Positions 47,868-60,026 of a stretch of DNA of 64,000 bases are shown here, piece after piece (the first letter of the stretch is position 1; each line of letters begins with the position of its first letter). The stretch is from Lunularia cruciata. Taxonomy: Eukaryota > Streptophyta > Marchantiopsida > Lunulariales > Lunulariaceae. The DNA lies in NCBI GenBank assembly GCA_948567375.1, contig OX419756.1, positions 67,842,333 to 67,906,332 on the forward strand. Reading direction: 5' to 3'. Position numbers and translations under genes: made by a program. The notes beneath the pieces are model-generated. The model did not search any database. It saw only the letters and a list, made by a program, of their open reading frames with translations, and had not been told where the DNA came from.

Positions 47868-48090
47868 AATATCTTAGATGGAGGAAGGCAGGTTTCTCAT
47901 ATAGACTCTGTCAGGGCTTAGCCCCATGTTACCTGTTTTGTCTCTCCCTTTTACGACTTGATGGGTCCTCCCATCCTTCGTTTGTCCTACGCGGTCGCTT
48001 TCCCATTTTAACTCACAGGTTTTATTCTTGCACGGCTTGACGGGGCTTTTCAGATCCTTCTTGTCACCCTATACGTGTTCCCCTCTCGAA
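47868..48090 (+). repeat. Dispersed repeat R5 (probable LINE 3' tail)
   Basis: It contains AGGGCTTAGCCCC near 47911, preceded by TTTCTCATATAGACTCTGTC as in R1 and followed by TACGACTTGATGGGTCCTCC. No LINE coding sequence adjoins it. It lies about 300 bp 3' of the dioxygenase stop codon. Confidence 0.6.
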
Positions 48091-49027
48091 ACCCTAGAAA
48101 ACTTCTTATGCGTGCAAGTATCCAAGGACTATCCACGCTGGCATCTGAAGACCTCCACGTAGGCAACAGGTAACGTCCAACTAGCCACTGCTGACGCGGT
48201 TATTGTAGTCCACGTGACCAACAAGCATAGAGGTAGTCGTTCACCTGCCTTGTTTACGAAGCCTGGCGACTGGACTGACTCCACTTTGTCAACAATCTAG
48301 AGGTAACCATTCCACAATCGTATGGAAGTTGAGCCTGTAGGTGCAACGAGTCGAATCGTATGCTCTTTGATGAAGCTAAGAGATCTTATTGTTTACAGCG
48401 TTATAGATGGACTTGAATTCTCACCCTTAAGTGTGTTAGAAAATTCTTGAATCTTCAACGACTCATCCTTACTCCAATAATGAAGCTTGCAATCATGATG
48501 TTAATTGAATTTCAGAGAGTTTTAATAGATAGTCACTCGAAATATTCAAAAAAGAAAAATTGGATTCATCCAAAATGGACTGCAAATGAAAGTTTAAGCC
48601 TTAGGCAAACTTTTTCGACCCTTGCCACTCTTGAGCGCCGCCTGGATATTTCTTTTGTTTCCACCTTTATATGAAAATTCAGCTATATATACAGAGAGTT
48701 ACGTAGCGTTCTTTAGTACTGCGGGAGTGTCTCTCCGACAATAATACTAAGGACGTATATACATCAATCTCTTAGGACTGATTGGGGGTTTCAGTTTAAG
48801 GAATTTGGGTCCGTACAGAGCTAGTGAAGAAAATATACAAAAGGTCTCGTAAAGGATAAGGGGGCTCAGGCGAGGGATACAAAGTAAATGGGGTTAAAAG
48901 AATGAGTTTCCTGGGCGAGGGAAGGGCATCCACAAATAGTTTCATAATGCATGTAGAAGAACTTGTTTAGAAAAGAAAATGTCTGTAGGAATCTTCACGG
49001 GTCGTTTACACTCTTCCACTTTAGGTG
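48090..49027. other. Intergenic, no gene recognised
   Basis: No motif-bearing frame. The 75-residue plus-strand frame at 48447-48674 is unassigned. Confidence 0.35.
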
Positions 49028-49138
49028 TATGATCAAAGTTTTGTGTACTAAAATGAAGAACCACTTCTAATAAATATTAATATCATTAATATTTATTAGA
49101 AGTGGTTCTTCATTTTAGTACACAAAACTTTGATCATA
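49028..49138. repeat. Perfect palindrome, two 54-bp arms and a 3-bp spacer
   Basis: The arm at 49028-49081 is the exact reverse complement of 49085-49138, with ATC between. A partial third copy, CCATTTTAGTACACAAA, follows at about 49141-49157 in the orientation of the right arm. The transcript of either strand would fold into a perfect hairpin. No terminal inverted repeat or target duplication of a known MITE family was recognised outside the arms. Confidence 0.9.
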
Positions 49139-49159
49139 TACCATTTTAGTACACAAATT

Positions 49160-49850
49160 ATAAATATGAGCATGGATTAAGGATAGGATACAACGAAGAA
49201 AAACGTGACCACATGAAGGATGAGAAGATTGTATACAATGCGAGTTCTCAAATGGGTGTAACGTGGCAACCACACACTGTAGAATTTTGAATTGCAAACC
49301 TTGTTCCCTTTGATTCTAATTTACTAGCTTAAAATTAAAAACCAAGGATTCCTTCGTCCTCCTCCAAATCTCACTTCTTCGAGCTGTTTCGCTAGTCTGT
49401 AGTGAGATTGCTAATGAGAATTAATGGTGGTTTTGTGACTTTTTTAGATCATGATCTGTCTCGGAATTGAAAGTTGCAGTAAAAAATGTAGAATTTTGGT
49501 TATTTGGTGGCAAGATTTGACAGCATATAGTCATACATTTTAGTCATCACAGAGAGAAAGTAAATGTGATGGCTCTGTAGGGAATTCAGAATTGGAGGTC
49601 GAGTGTGGTAACAAAAATGGAGTGCATGGAGCCCCTTCCCCTTGAAGTGGGAGTTATAAACAGAGTATCAAGGTCCGTTTCATTCCATTCGATTCCACTC
49701 TAGATTCTTTCACCATCGCATTGCACTCTCTTTAAAAATCTACCATAGCATTACATCCTCCTATAGTGAAACTTCAATACCTTTTGAACATGGTTTCTTT
49801 GGATCCATCTGGACTTTCTTCATTGGTTTCAAAATCTAAAGTAGGAGATG
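49160..49850. other. Intergenic next to the copia remnant
   Basis: AT-rich. On the minus strand this is where the 3' LTR of the Ty1/copia remnant would be expected, but no matching 5' LTR was identified to prove it. Confidence 0.3.
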
Positions 49851-50599
49851 AGTTCACTAGAGTACTTTTTATCCTTGATACTCCCCTTTAATGAACTATT
49901 TGATGAAGTCCTACTTGCTTATACAAAAGAACATGTACTTTTCCTTTTATAAAGCTTTAGTGAGAATATCTGCTATCTTATCTTTAGTATCGCAATCTCT
50001 TAAGGATGTTATCCCACACTCCTCGTCCTCCCTCACAAAATAGAACTGAATTTCTATATCTTATGTTTTCGAGTGATAAGTTAGATTTTTCATCAAAGCA
50101 AGATATGCTTGATTGTCCATCTTCATAAGAGTGGGTTTGCCATCTAAAAATCCTCCCGACTCTTTGGTTGCTTTGGTAAGAGTTATAAATTCAGCCTCAC
50201 ATGTAAAGAGTACAATGATCAAATGTTTCTTATCTAACTTATAGCTTCTTACCCTGATACAACGTAATGCATGAAGTAAATTCCTTAAATCTAAATATCC
50301 AACAAAACCAACATCAAAATATCATACTCAAAATTCTCCAAATTTGGATGGTTGGAGAATGCCAAATCAAATGTATATTCTAAATATGTGATTATTCCCT
50401 TTAATGCAAACCTATGTGCTCTCTTGGGATTAAGAATATGTTTGCTTGTGACCTATGGTCTGCAAGATCAAGCCTGGACATGTAGTCAGATATATAAGAA
50501 TTCCTACCACATGAATTTATGACCGTGATGCCATTTCTACTTTCTCAACTTTAATTGAAGGACTTATCTTTTGATTGACACGTAGACTAATCTCCCATG

Positions 50600-51070
50600 G
50601 AGAATATTCATTGGAGGATGTAATAGTATTGAGTTAGAAGAAGCTAATGAGTTAGTATGATAAGTGAAATATAGCAAAATAGGGGTAGAACTAGAAATGT
50701 CTAGGAATTCTAAGAATGTTCAAGAAGTATCCAAGAAGCTTTTTGATGACAGGATTCTAAGAAAGTCCCAAAGATAAAGTAACTTGCACGTTAAGTAAAC
50801 AACTAGCTTGTTTACTAAGTAGACGGCTAGCTTGACTTGCACTCCAAGAAAGGTAACTTCTAGAAGGAACCTTCCTTGAAAGCTTTTTGAGTGTCTTGTA
50901 CTTAGCTTCCCTATAAATTCCAAAGCCCATGCTCATGCTAGACATTTGAAATTTTTCTTATTTGAAAGTTTTAATTTGATCTTCCATTCTCTTATTTCTC
51001 TCCATAAGAGATCTACTACTTCTCTCCGTAGGCTTTTGAGGGTTCTAATGTGATGTTCCATTCTTCTATT
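50600..51070 (+). repeat. Possible solo LTR or other insertion within the copia remnant
   Basis: Copia reverse-transcriptase homology stops on both sides of this stretch. It contains GGAGGATGTAATAG near 50614, a TATAAATTCC near 50913 and a pair of related segments of about 60 bp near 50960-51060. That would fit an LTR with a TATA box, but termini and target duplication are not clear. Confidence 0.35.
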
Positions 51071-51643
51071 TCTCTTTTCTATCCTTTAGAGAGGTACATT
51101 TTCATGTTGAATTGAACACAATATGATTGAGATGAAGAGAGATATTTTACAATTTTATCCCTGGTGATCAGAATATAGAGGAAATATTTAGCTTCTCTTA
51201 AGTCACTCATCTCAAATTTGCAATTTAATTCTCCTTCACATTGCTAATAAATGCTATTTATTTGAAGAAGATTAGAGTGCCATTTCCATGTATTTAAGTT
51301 ACCAATATACTATTTAATCCTCTCCTGAATAAACTCCTTGAAGTCCTTTTTGTCAAGCCCAAAAATTTAATTAGTCATTCAGTTTCTCATACCATGCTTG
51401 GTGCTTGTTCTAATCCATTAATACATGTCTTGGAAAAACATATTTTTCTTTCTACACTTTTTCAGTTAATTAACAATTTGGTTTCTCTTATCATGCTTGA
51501 TGCTTATTATAATCCATTAATGCATATCTTGGAAAACATATTTTGCTTTCTCCCCTTTTTTAGTAAATCCTTGTGGTTGCTCTATGTACATTTCTTCCTT
51601 GATATGTCCATTCAAAAAATCACACTTCATTTACATTCATCAT

Positions 51644-52196
51644 TGTAATACAATTAGCTAGACATAATATCTAGAGATGAAATTTGGCTTGGTAACATCT
51701 AGAAGGATGTTATATATGATGGACTAAGTAGATCAGATAGAGGTGTCACCAAAAGAGTACTTCCACTAGTAGGATAGGAGTCAAAAACACCTTGAAAATT
51801 TTAGAGCCAATTTTGGAGGCCTAAACAGATGAATCGAGTCTCAAAATAAAAATATTCCCCTCACATTTAGAGGAGTGAAGGATTGCCTTCTCCCCCACTG
51901 TTTGTCTCATTGAGAGCTTTCTAACAATATCTCACCCATGCAATTCTGAGCTCCTTACATGAAGATTCTCCAAAGATTCCCTCTGGTCAAACTAGTTTGA
52001 CTAACAAGATAGTACAAGCATTGACATGTCACCAATCCATATGTCTTATCCAAAGGTGGAGCTTCCTTTCAGGGAATACTCTTTACTATATAATAAAGAC
52101 AAGTTGCTCCTTTGGGGCATCGGAATGTTGAGTGTGAAGTTGTGTGTTTTTTTCCTGTGTTTCTTTTGAGGGTTCTCCTATCCTCATAACTTTACA
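51644..52196 (+). repeat. Solo LTR of the element A/B family
   Basis: It starts TGTAATACAATTAGC and ends AACTTTACA, and is homologous along its length to the LTRs at 15842-16456 and 19357-19955. No Ty3 coding sequence adjoins either side; copia sequence does. It is therefore a solo LTR left by recombination inside the copia remnant. Its flanks ATCAT and ATAAC do not make a convincing duplication. Confidence 0.85.
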
Positions 52197-53259
52197 ATAA
52201 CACATTCACTTTCACTTTCTCATAATTGCAAGGGCTGTTGAAAACCTTATTTTAGAATTCTGACCATTGACGAGAATGTCTCATTAAAATAAGTGCTAAT
52301 TTTTGGTTATATCCTATGCAGCTTTGAATCTCTCAACTTTCCCCATTGAGTCCTTCTCCACTTCAAATAGCAACTTTCACCGTATGTATGTTCTTCCATC
52401 AGTACACATAATTTATTCTTCAATAAAAATTAAACTCAAAATTCATAGCTTCCTTCCGCACTCTATGGCCTCCTCAAATGCTCAAACTTCTTCTGCTTGT
52501 GAAATATTTGAGACAAATTTATAATAATCATATAATCTTATCAAAAAACAATTCAGGCGAGGTAGGTCTCCTTAGTTGGCTTGATTGTTTTTAGTTGCTC
52601 CTTCTCATTTTTGAGATAAATTTTCAGAATCTTATTTTATATCTTTTCCTCCATTCAATATAGTTCTCCAATAGGTGAAATATCCCTTTGATTTCTTAGG
52701 TAGAAGACAATACTGTAGTAAACTTTACTTTTTCACTAACTGGTCTTTAAAAATAAAAAATTATCTTCCTCCGTAGTTTCTTCCTTTTGAACTTGATATT
52801 CCTCCTCTTGTGATTGAAGCTTCTCATCAGATTCAATCTCATGATCTTATAAATCTTGTAGTAATTGGATTGAATAACTTATAAGCCATTCTTCCTGAGC
52901 AATATTCAACAAAAGATACATCTTGTACTTTAATGGTTCAAACTTTTCTCTTTTCTCTACGTCCATCCACATACAATTATTACTTACAAAAACATTCTTC
53001 AATGAGAAATATTAGGCTTCTTCCCACTCCGTACATCACGAGATGTTTTTCATAGCGTTGGACTGTTGGACTTGTGTGCCTTTTTATTCCTCACTTGTAT
53101 TATTGCCTCAGTCCAAAATACTGTAGAAAGAGTTTTATCTTAGATTATTGTATATACTTTCTCGAAGGGTCGAAAGATTTATCATCAACTTCTACAGAAT
53201 TCAGGATTATCATATCTAATTTTTTTTAAATTATTTGGTTCAATTTTTCTAAAGATAAC

Positions 53260-54420
53260 ATAGAATATTTGTTAAATTTTACCAAGATCGACCCTTTTCC
53301 ATAGTGATACAGATATCTTACACTAAAACATTCTTTAAGTACTAATTTGAACCATACTATAATTTTATCCTTAACAAATCATAAATAAAAATAATCCTCA
53401 GGTGAGAAAGTCCGAACGACTCCGCAAGGTCAAATCTCGATTAGCCCTAGTCTCTCGAGATGTAGACGAAGATGACGTTTTGAATATAGACCGACGAAAG
53501 AAAATTACACCGGAGATACTTAAAATGAAGTTAACACTACTATAACTTTGGCGCTTTACCTTCACGATATCCTAAGTTAGCCAAAAGATTTAACGGTACT
53601 CCAAAGCTTCGCGGATGCAGGCACTCCGTGCTAACACTTGATACAACGATAATTAAATTTTACTTTTAGCAATGCTCATGGTAACAGAGAGGAACAAATT
53701 TCAACAAACTCCAACATCGTAATTTCTCTCTATTTATTCCCGTGCAGAAAATCATTAAACACCTGCGTTGGAAGTGATTCCGTCTTATAGCATGAAGAAA
53801 TGTTTCATTATCCATGTCAAAAGGGATCCCAAAGGAGAGTGTTTATATTCTATACATGTTCTATCTTCATTGTATATTAATTCAAAATTTTAGTTTGTTT
53901 TAAGCAAAATAAACGCTTTAATTTACGAATTCCCAAATATATCTTAAATTTTGAAGTATCAAAACCAAACTTACAAGATTTCACTATCGGCAGATTTTTG
54001 GGGGGAACTCACCCGGAACTTAGGGGAACTACCTTCAAACTTTTTATAAATTATTATTTTATCAAATTTTATTTAAGGACACGGTTGAGAGAAAGGTTGA
54101 TGTTTGTATATCTACAGGTAGTATAAGTGTGGAGGAAAATGTCATAAGCAGAGAACAGACAAGCGAGACTCTACTCTAGTGTCTTACGTTGATGAAGTAG
54201 ACGCCACACAACAAGCAAAGACACGAAGAGGCACAAAGTCTAAATCGAGAGAGACTGACGAGAAGTATAGGAAACATCACAAGAAAAGACACTCCCTTCG
54301 AGATGTAGACCAGAAGATAGACGAGGATAACAAGAACACGGAGATAGACTAGAGATATGATCACTACCAAGATGAAGAAAAGAAAGGTTGGAGGCGTCCT
54401 CATGACGAGGCAGTGAGAAA
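53260..54420. other. Intergenic, no gene recognised
   Basis: AT-rich. Some stretches near 53400-53640 and 54150-54420 have a more balanced composition but no assignable frame. Confidence 0.35.
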
Positions 54421-54425
54421 CAGGG

Positions 54426-55410
<985 letters not shown>

Positions 55411-55419
55411 GTATGACTT

Positions 55420-55565
55420 GAAACTGCACGATATGTCCATCGTCACGCAACCCAAGGAACTGCTGCTACCAGGATAGGGTAGGATCTATAACTTACATGA
55501 AACTGCAAGATCTGTCCATCGTCAAGCAATGCAAGAATCATCGCCCACCAGAATAAGGTAGGATC
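55420..55565. repeat. Tandem duplication, two units about 79 bp apart
   Basis: GAAACTGCACGATATGTCC...GGTAGGATC at 55420-55487 is repeated with changes at 55499-55565. On the minus strand both units read LDDGQILQFH-like or related peptide in one frame, so this may be a duplicated piece of a former exon. No parent protein is recognised. Confidence 0.65.
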
Positions 55566-55624
55566 GAGGCTGACTTCTGGGCTCCAGCGGCCCCACCTCT
55601 TTTGGAGAGTGTAGCAGTGACTCT

Positions 55625-56233
55625 TCATTGGACTTGCCAGGTTCTTACTGGAATTTGAAGAGAGCTGACGGTCCCATGGTCTTGCACTGCGGCCTCTTGA
55701 AAACCCGCACATAACAATTTTTTTATCAGCCAGGACACCACTCTGATTCCCCCCCAGAACTGTACAGTATTTGATGTTCCAGTCAGTTTTTCCAGAACAG
55801 ACAATTCACCAGAATGAAGACTTTTGAGAAATATATCCGTAGGAATATACTGAATACATGTGGCAATAACGAATGCGCAGATCCATCCCTTTTCTGCAAA
55901 AGTAACTTGGTGTAATACATGTCTTAGTGTCTTGATGTGTAATCTAAAACAATGTCCCAATTGGGATTCGAACAGGTAATAGTGTGTTATAAAACTGAAA
56001 TTTGTCACAAAATAAATTTGATGTAATTGCAATGATATAAACACGCGAAAAAGCAAAACACGACATAAGAGAATCAAACAAGTCTCTAGTTCCTTAGCTA
56101 TGCGCGACAGTAGCAGCAAAAACATTACTGAATTGAAATCCTTATGCCTCAACTTTGTCACGTGTATCCTCCCCTCTTGGAATCCATAGGGTATGTCCCT
56201 AAATCCCGATAGCGTCACTGTAGTCGGTAGCAT
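55625..56233 (-). CDS. Unassigned 202-residue open frame
   Basis: An uninterrupted minus-strand frame with several hydrophobic stretches (for example FLLLLSRIA and CAFVIATCIQYIP) lies upstream of, and divergent from, the cystinosin gene. Composition is not strongly coding-like and no domain is recognised. It may be chance or part of a spliced gene. It has no counterpart in the inverted duplication. Confidence 0.2.
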   Translation of the reverse strand: MLPTTVTLSGFRDIPYGFQEGRIHVTKLRHKDFNSVMFLLLLSRIAKELETCLILLCRVLLFRVFISLQLHQIYFVTNFSFITHYYLFESQLGHCFRLHIKTLRHVLHQVTFAEKGWICAFVIATCIQYIPTDIFLKSLHSGELSVLEKLTGTSNTVQFWGGIRVVSWLIKKLLCAGFQEAAVQDHGTVSSLQIPVRTWQVQ

Positions 56234-56259
56234 AATCTCAATATATTTCTTTCATGGCT

Positions 56260-56592
56260 TTAAAACTGATATTTTGAAGCGCGTGTGTATCTGTGACTGG
56301 GTTTCCACACTCCGCGGAGAGCCCAGATAGCAACCACAGAAAAGAGGAGGGTAGCTAGTACAGTAACAAGAATTGTACAACTAGGACACCCCCAATAGTG
56401 ACCAGGTAAAGTGAATCCGCAGTTCCGGTCAACGTGGTCAAGCGTAAGGAAGTGGAACATCGGGTGTACAGTTGGGAAAGGGATGAGAGCGGTGTGCTGG
56501 GGATGGAGAGAGAGAGAATACGGATCTGTATAGCGCGGAAGCTGTTGTTGTGGCAGTGGATTGAATTGGAAATGAGTGCTGTGTCTCCACAC
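56260..56592 (-). CDS. Unassigned 110-residue open frame with one membrane-like segment
   Basis: The minus-strand frame ends with a hydrophobic stretch, CTILVTVLATLLFSVVAIWA, flanked by basic residues and preceded by a Pro/His-rich part. It lies within about 90-420 bp upstream of the cystinosin start on the opposite strand, where a divergent promoter would be. I do not recognise it and coding status is doubtful. Confidence 0.25.
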   Translation of the reverse strand: MWRHSTHFQFNPLPQQQLPRYTDPYSLSLHPQHTALIPFPTVHPMFHFLTLDHVDRNCGFTLPGHYWGCPSCTILVTVLATLLFSVVAIWALRGVWKPSHRYTRASKYQF

Positions 56593-56675
56593 GAAGGCCA
56601 GGACGAGGTATAGCCATCAAATAGCGGGTGAACTGCGAGGGCCCTTCACGTTGAGGGCTAGGAGGTGGAGGAGAA

Positions 56676-59600
56676 ATGGCTGACGGAGATGCAGAATGGC
56701 ATTCCTCTCCCCTCTACGTGACGTATTTGTCGCTAGGATGGTTCGCATTTATTGTGTGGTCCATTAGTTTCTATCCCCAAGTTGTGCTGAATTATCGACG
56801 GAAAAGGTGCGTTCCCCCGTGTGGCTTGTATGTGATTTGTGACAGAGTATAGCTTCTCGGCTTTTGTCAGTTTAGGTGATTCTGAGAGAGGTTGCACGGT
56901 CGTGTTCTCTTGTGCCCTAAGTTGTGATCTTTCTGTTGAGCCGTGCCGAAATTCGACTTGATTCAGTTTGTGTTTTTACCTGGTGTGATCTTCATAGATG
57001 TAGGTACGGAATAGAGTTTGGGAAATGGTATATCGCAGGCTGTACAAAGTCTATGTTCAGACTGTTTTGCTGATTTCTGGTTTACTTACATTTTGTGGTG
57101 AAGTCGTTGTGTTGATATGGTTGAGGGAAATCTAGCGGGGTTGGAGTCTGGTTCCAGATTGATTTCTTAAATTACGACCCTCTTCCTAAGCACAGCTGAG
57201 CAATTCGCGTTTTGTGTTGGCAATTCCAGTGTGACGGGTCTCACCTTCGACTTCCTGGTATTCAATTTCACAAAACATAGCTCTTACCTGATATACAATG
57301 CATCTCTCTACTTCAGCCCTGTCGTACAGCAACAATATCATGACAAGTACGGTAAATCAGAGGTTAGTATTCATATCTTTGCGAAAGAAACTCAACTGTA
57401 TGTGAGATGATATATTTCGGAAGTAGAAAAAGAATGTTGGTGTGTGCATGAATTCTAAGATATGGGACAACGACACTTATTCATCTTGACGACAATAGTT
57501 CTGACCATGATTAAACCTCCTCTGCGATGGCTGTTCACGTGAGTGCCCACGGTTTCTTCCGTTTTCTTCAAATTGTCTTCAAGTCTTTGTGACTTCAAAG
57601 CTTTTTTTGCTCATGTGCAAGGCAGTGTCTAAATACACTCGATGATTATATGGTTAAACTTTTCTTGGAGGTCGAAGAGAAGTCTACTTCTGTCTGGAAA
57701 TTGGTGTGCACTTCAGGAGATTCAGTTTCAAGGGATTAGCCTCTCTTAACTGCTGGATCGCTCCCAGTTCGATTTGACGGAGCTAATAATTTTGTAATGC
57801 TGGGTGTAACGAAGAAGACTTCAGAAACTTGTTGTAAGGCTTATCTTGTTAGCTGCATTCTCAATCGGACGCTCTCTTGTTCTCCTTCCTGTCAACATCT
57901 ACCGTGAAGATCTTGATCTTGGAGCGGAACCCGCAGAATTATGAAGAGTAGGAATAATTATATCTATCAAGACCGCGACGGTGATCACTGATTGAGAAAA
58001 CTTAGTTGTCAGGCGTAACATGTCCCGCAACTAAATAAGAAAATCATCGCCACCTCATCTCTTGCCACTGAAGAGGCAAAAGGGTTGTAATAGGGTGACT
58101 TACACGGAATCTTTTTGTTCCGCAGCTGATTCCTGTCGCGCCAAGTGATGTAGCATTTTCCATACATGCAGTGCTGCTCACAGCAATTACCCTCTTTCAA
58201 GTTTTAATCTACGAGGTATTCTCTCCGCATCATGGTTCTCCAGATGACTCTAGTTTACCTGTCGATAGATGTGAGAAATCGAAGTTCAAGTTATTTGTTG
58301 ATGAACTTTGACTCCTCAGATGTTGCTAGGCTGGACGTGATGCACCTAGTATGCTAAATGAGAAAGAAAATTCTCTAGAATTTCGTACTGTGCTTGGCTT
58401 TCTGGTGATAATCTTTTTTTCGTTTCTCTCCACATATGTGACTTTCTAGAAGGCTCACTAGATCCAATTCAGGTCCTGAATATACATTTACTATAAATGT
58501 TGTCATTCAGCCTTATTTTGCAACATCTGAGAGCAGATTATTCTCTCTCTCTCTACTCTCTAGTCCCTTGTTTCAATTGATAAGTGTGACGTTTCTGTTA
58601 AACCTCTTTTCATTTGTTCCTTTTGCAGAGGGGACAGCAGAAGGTATCTAAACCAGCCATTGGTATTACCACTGCAGCATGGGGTTCTGGTCTAGTGCTT
58701 CTGGCATTGGCTTGGCCCAAGGGTGATTGGTTATGGCTTGTGTCTGGTTTCAAGTAAGTTCTCGTACATGCCATGTGCCGAAGGAATTATGGTCTTATAA
58801 GCTCCCGTTGTCTCCGTCTAAATCTTGTTCCACTCTACTTTCATTCAAAACAAGGTTTGAAGTATTCCTCGAATGTAATTCCAGTTATGTAGAAACGCTT
58901 CCGTTTGCTGTATGAATTGACCAAACACGTGAGACGTCTCGTTGTCATGTTTTTTACTTCTATGCTGGAGGTTCTTCCCAGCAGCGCATCTTATTTTATC
59001 CCTTTACAATGAGTACCGTTTGTTTATTTGCAGTATCATACAAGTGGTCATGACTGCAATCAAGTACATTCCCCAGGTATAGACAACTTCGGCCACTACT
59101 GATTTTGTGTCGGTGGACAATCTTAAACGGAGAAACAGGAAAGTAAACGAAGTGTAGAGACGGATTGGTTGTATCTTGATTTTAATTGGAATGTATATTC
59201 CTGATTAATACTACATGATTAATGGGTTCAACTGACCAAAGATGTTCGTCTTCCGTCTTCAATTCCGTCTCTTGAAGACGGATCACGAATTGCCAGCTGA
59301 TATCTGCGAATCAGAGCCTGTTCTGGTTTCATGTCAGGACTGCAAAACACAGAACTTCTAAAGAATTTGCATTCGGATGATTAGTTTGTTACGTAAAACA
59401 CCTAATTTTGGATCCACTGACTAACTTTCACTCCTCTGGTGATGGTGCAGGCTTGGTTCAACTACCAAAGACAGAGTACAGTTGGTTGGAGTATCGGGAA
59501 CATCATTCTTGATTTATCAGGCGGCGTAGCGAACATTTTTCAGATGGGAATTCAATCTATTGACCAGCGTACGTTTCCTCCTGTTTCAACAAATCAATAC

Positions 59601-60026
59601 ATTTCAGTTTATTGGAGTAGTTAGTGGCTACATCTGTTGCCCCATTGTTCATTCAGATTCACTAAATTTTGTCTGGTGCACAAGTACAGGTTCAGTTGAG
59701 AACTTCACTGGAAACGTTGGCAAGTTGGGGCTGTCTTTGGTGAGTGGATTTTTTCTTATTGGCCTCAGGCTGGTGCATCTACGCGTTTCTTCTCGATTAT
59801 TGCACTGTTGTCGAGATAAGGCCTTCTATATCTCTGCGTGCTATCAGTATGAGTGTTCCTTCTCGCTCATTGGATGAGAACTTTGTGGTTGCAGGAATCG
59901 ATCGTTTTTGACATACTCTTCGTGGTACAACACTACTGTCTTTACCGGAGAAGAGATAGTGTACAAGTGGATGAATACCAAGAAATCGAAGAAGGAGATC
60001 CAGAAACCCCTGCCCATCCTCATTAG
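56676..60026 (+). CDS. Cystinosin homologue, PQ-loop vacuolar/lysosomal cystine transporter
   Basis: Eight exons join in frame with GT-AG introns: 56676-56806, 57230-57362, 58126-58215, 58629-58753, 59034-59076, 59451-59568, 59690-59739 and 59895-60026, giving 273 residues against about 270 for plant cystinosins. The first PQ loop is WSISFYPQVVLNYRRKS (Pro34-Gln35); the second is VVMTAIKYIPQ (Pro173-Gln174). They are followed by STVGWSIGNIILDLSGG, whose Asp195 matches the proton-coupling Asp305 of human cystinosin. KHSSYLIYNASLYFSP after the first loop is also conserved. Seven membrane helices are expected. The family exports cystine with protons from lysosome or vacuole to cytosol. The tail has a YQEI (258-261) of the YxxPhi sorting type in an acidic stretch. 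The ATG was chosen because MADGDAEWHSSPLYVTYLSLGW aligns with family N-termini. A broken inverted copy lies at 34.6-38.0 kb. Confidence 0.93.

Larger units (their letters stand above)
49850..53250 (-). mobile_element. Ty1/copia retrotransposon remnant
   Basis: Minus-strand frames give the parts in copia order. An integrase C-terminal segment lies near 52750-53200 (SGKKPNISH). Reverse transcriptase includes FLNGHIKEEMYIEQPQGF near 51555-51610 and CKFEMSDLREAKYFL near 51180. RNase H near 49900-50240 includes a LTYHSKT stretch, VREDEECGI and DKIADILTKAL. Integrase before reverse transcriptase defines Ty1/copia. It is interrupted by a solo Ty3 LTR (51644-52196) and probably by another insertion (about 50600-51070). 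It is very decayed, with many breaks. Confidence 0.75.

Noticed and set aside
55955-55985. GATTCGAAC resembling a tRNA T-arm (pol III B box) on the minus strand
   Set aside because: No matching A box, acceptor stem or anticodon arm lies upstream on that strand at tRNA or SINE distance.
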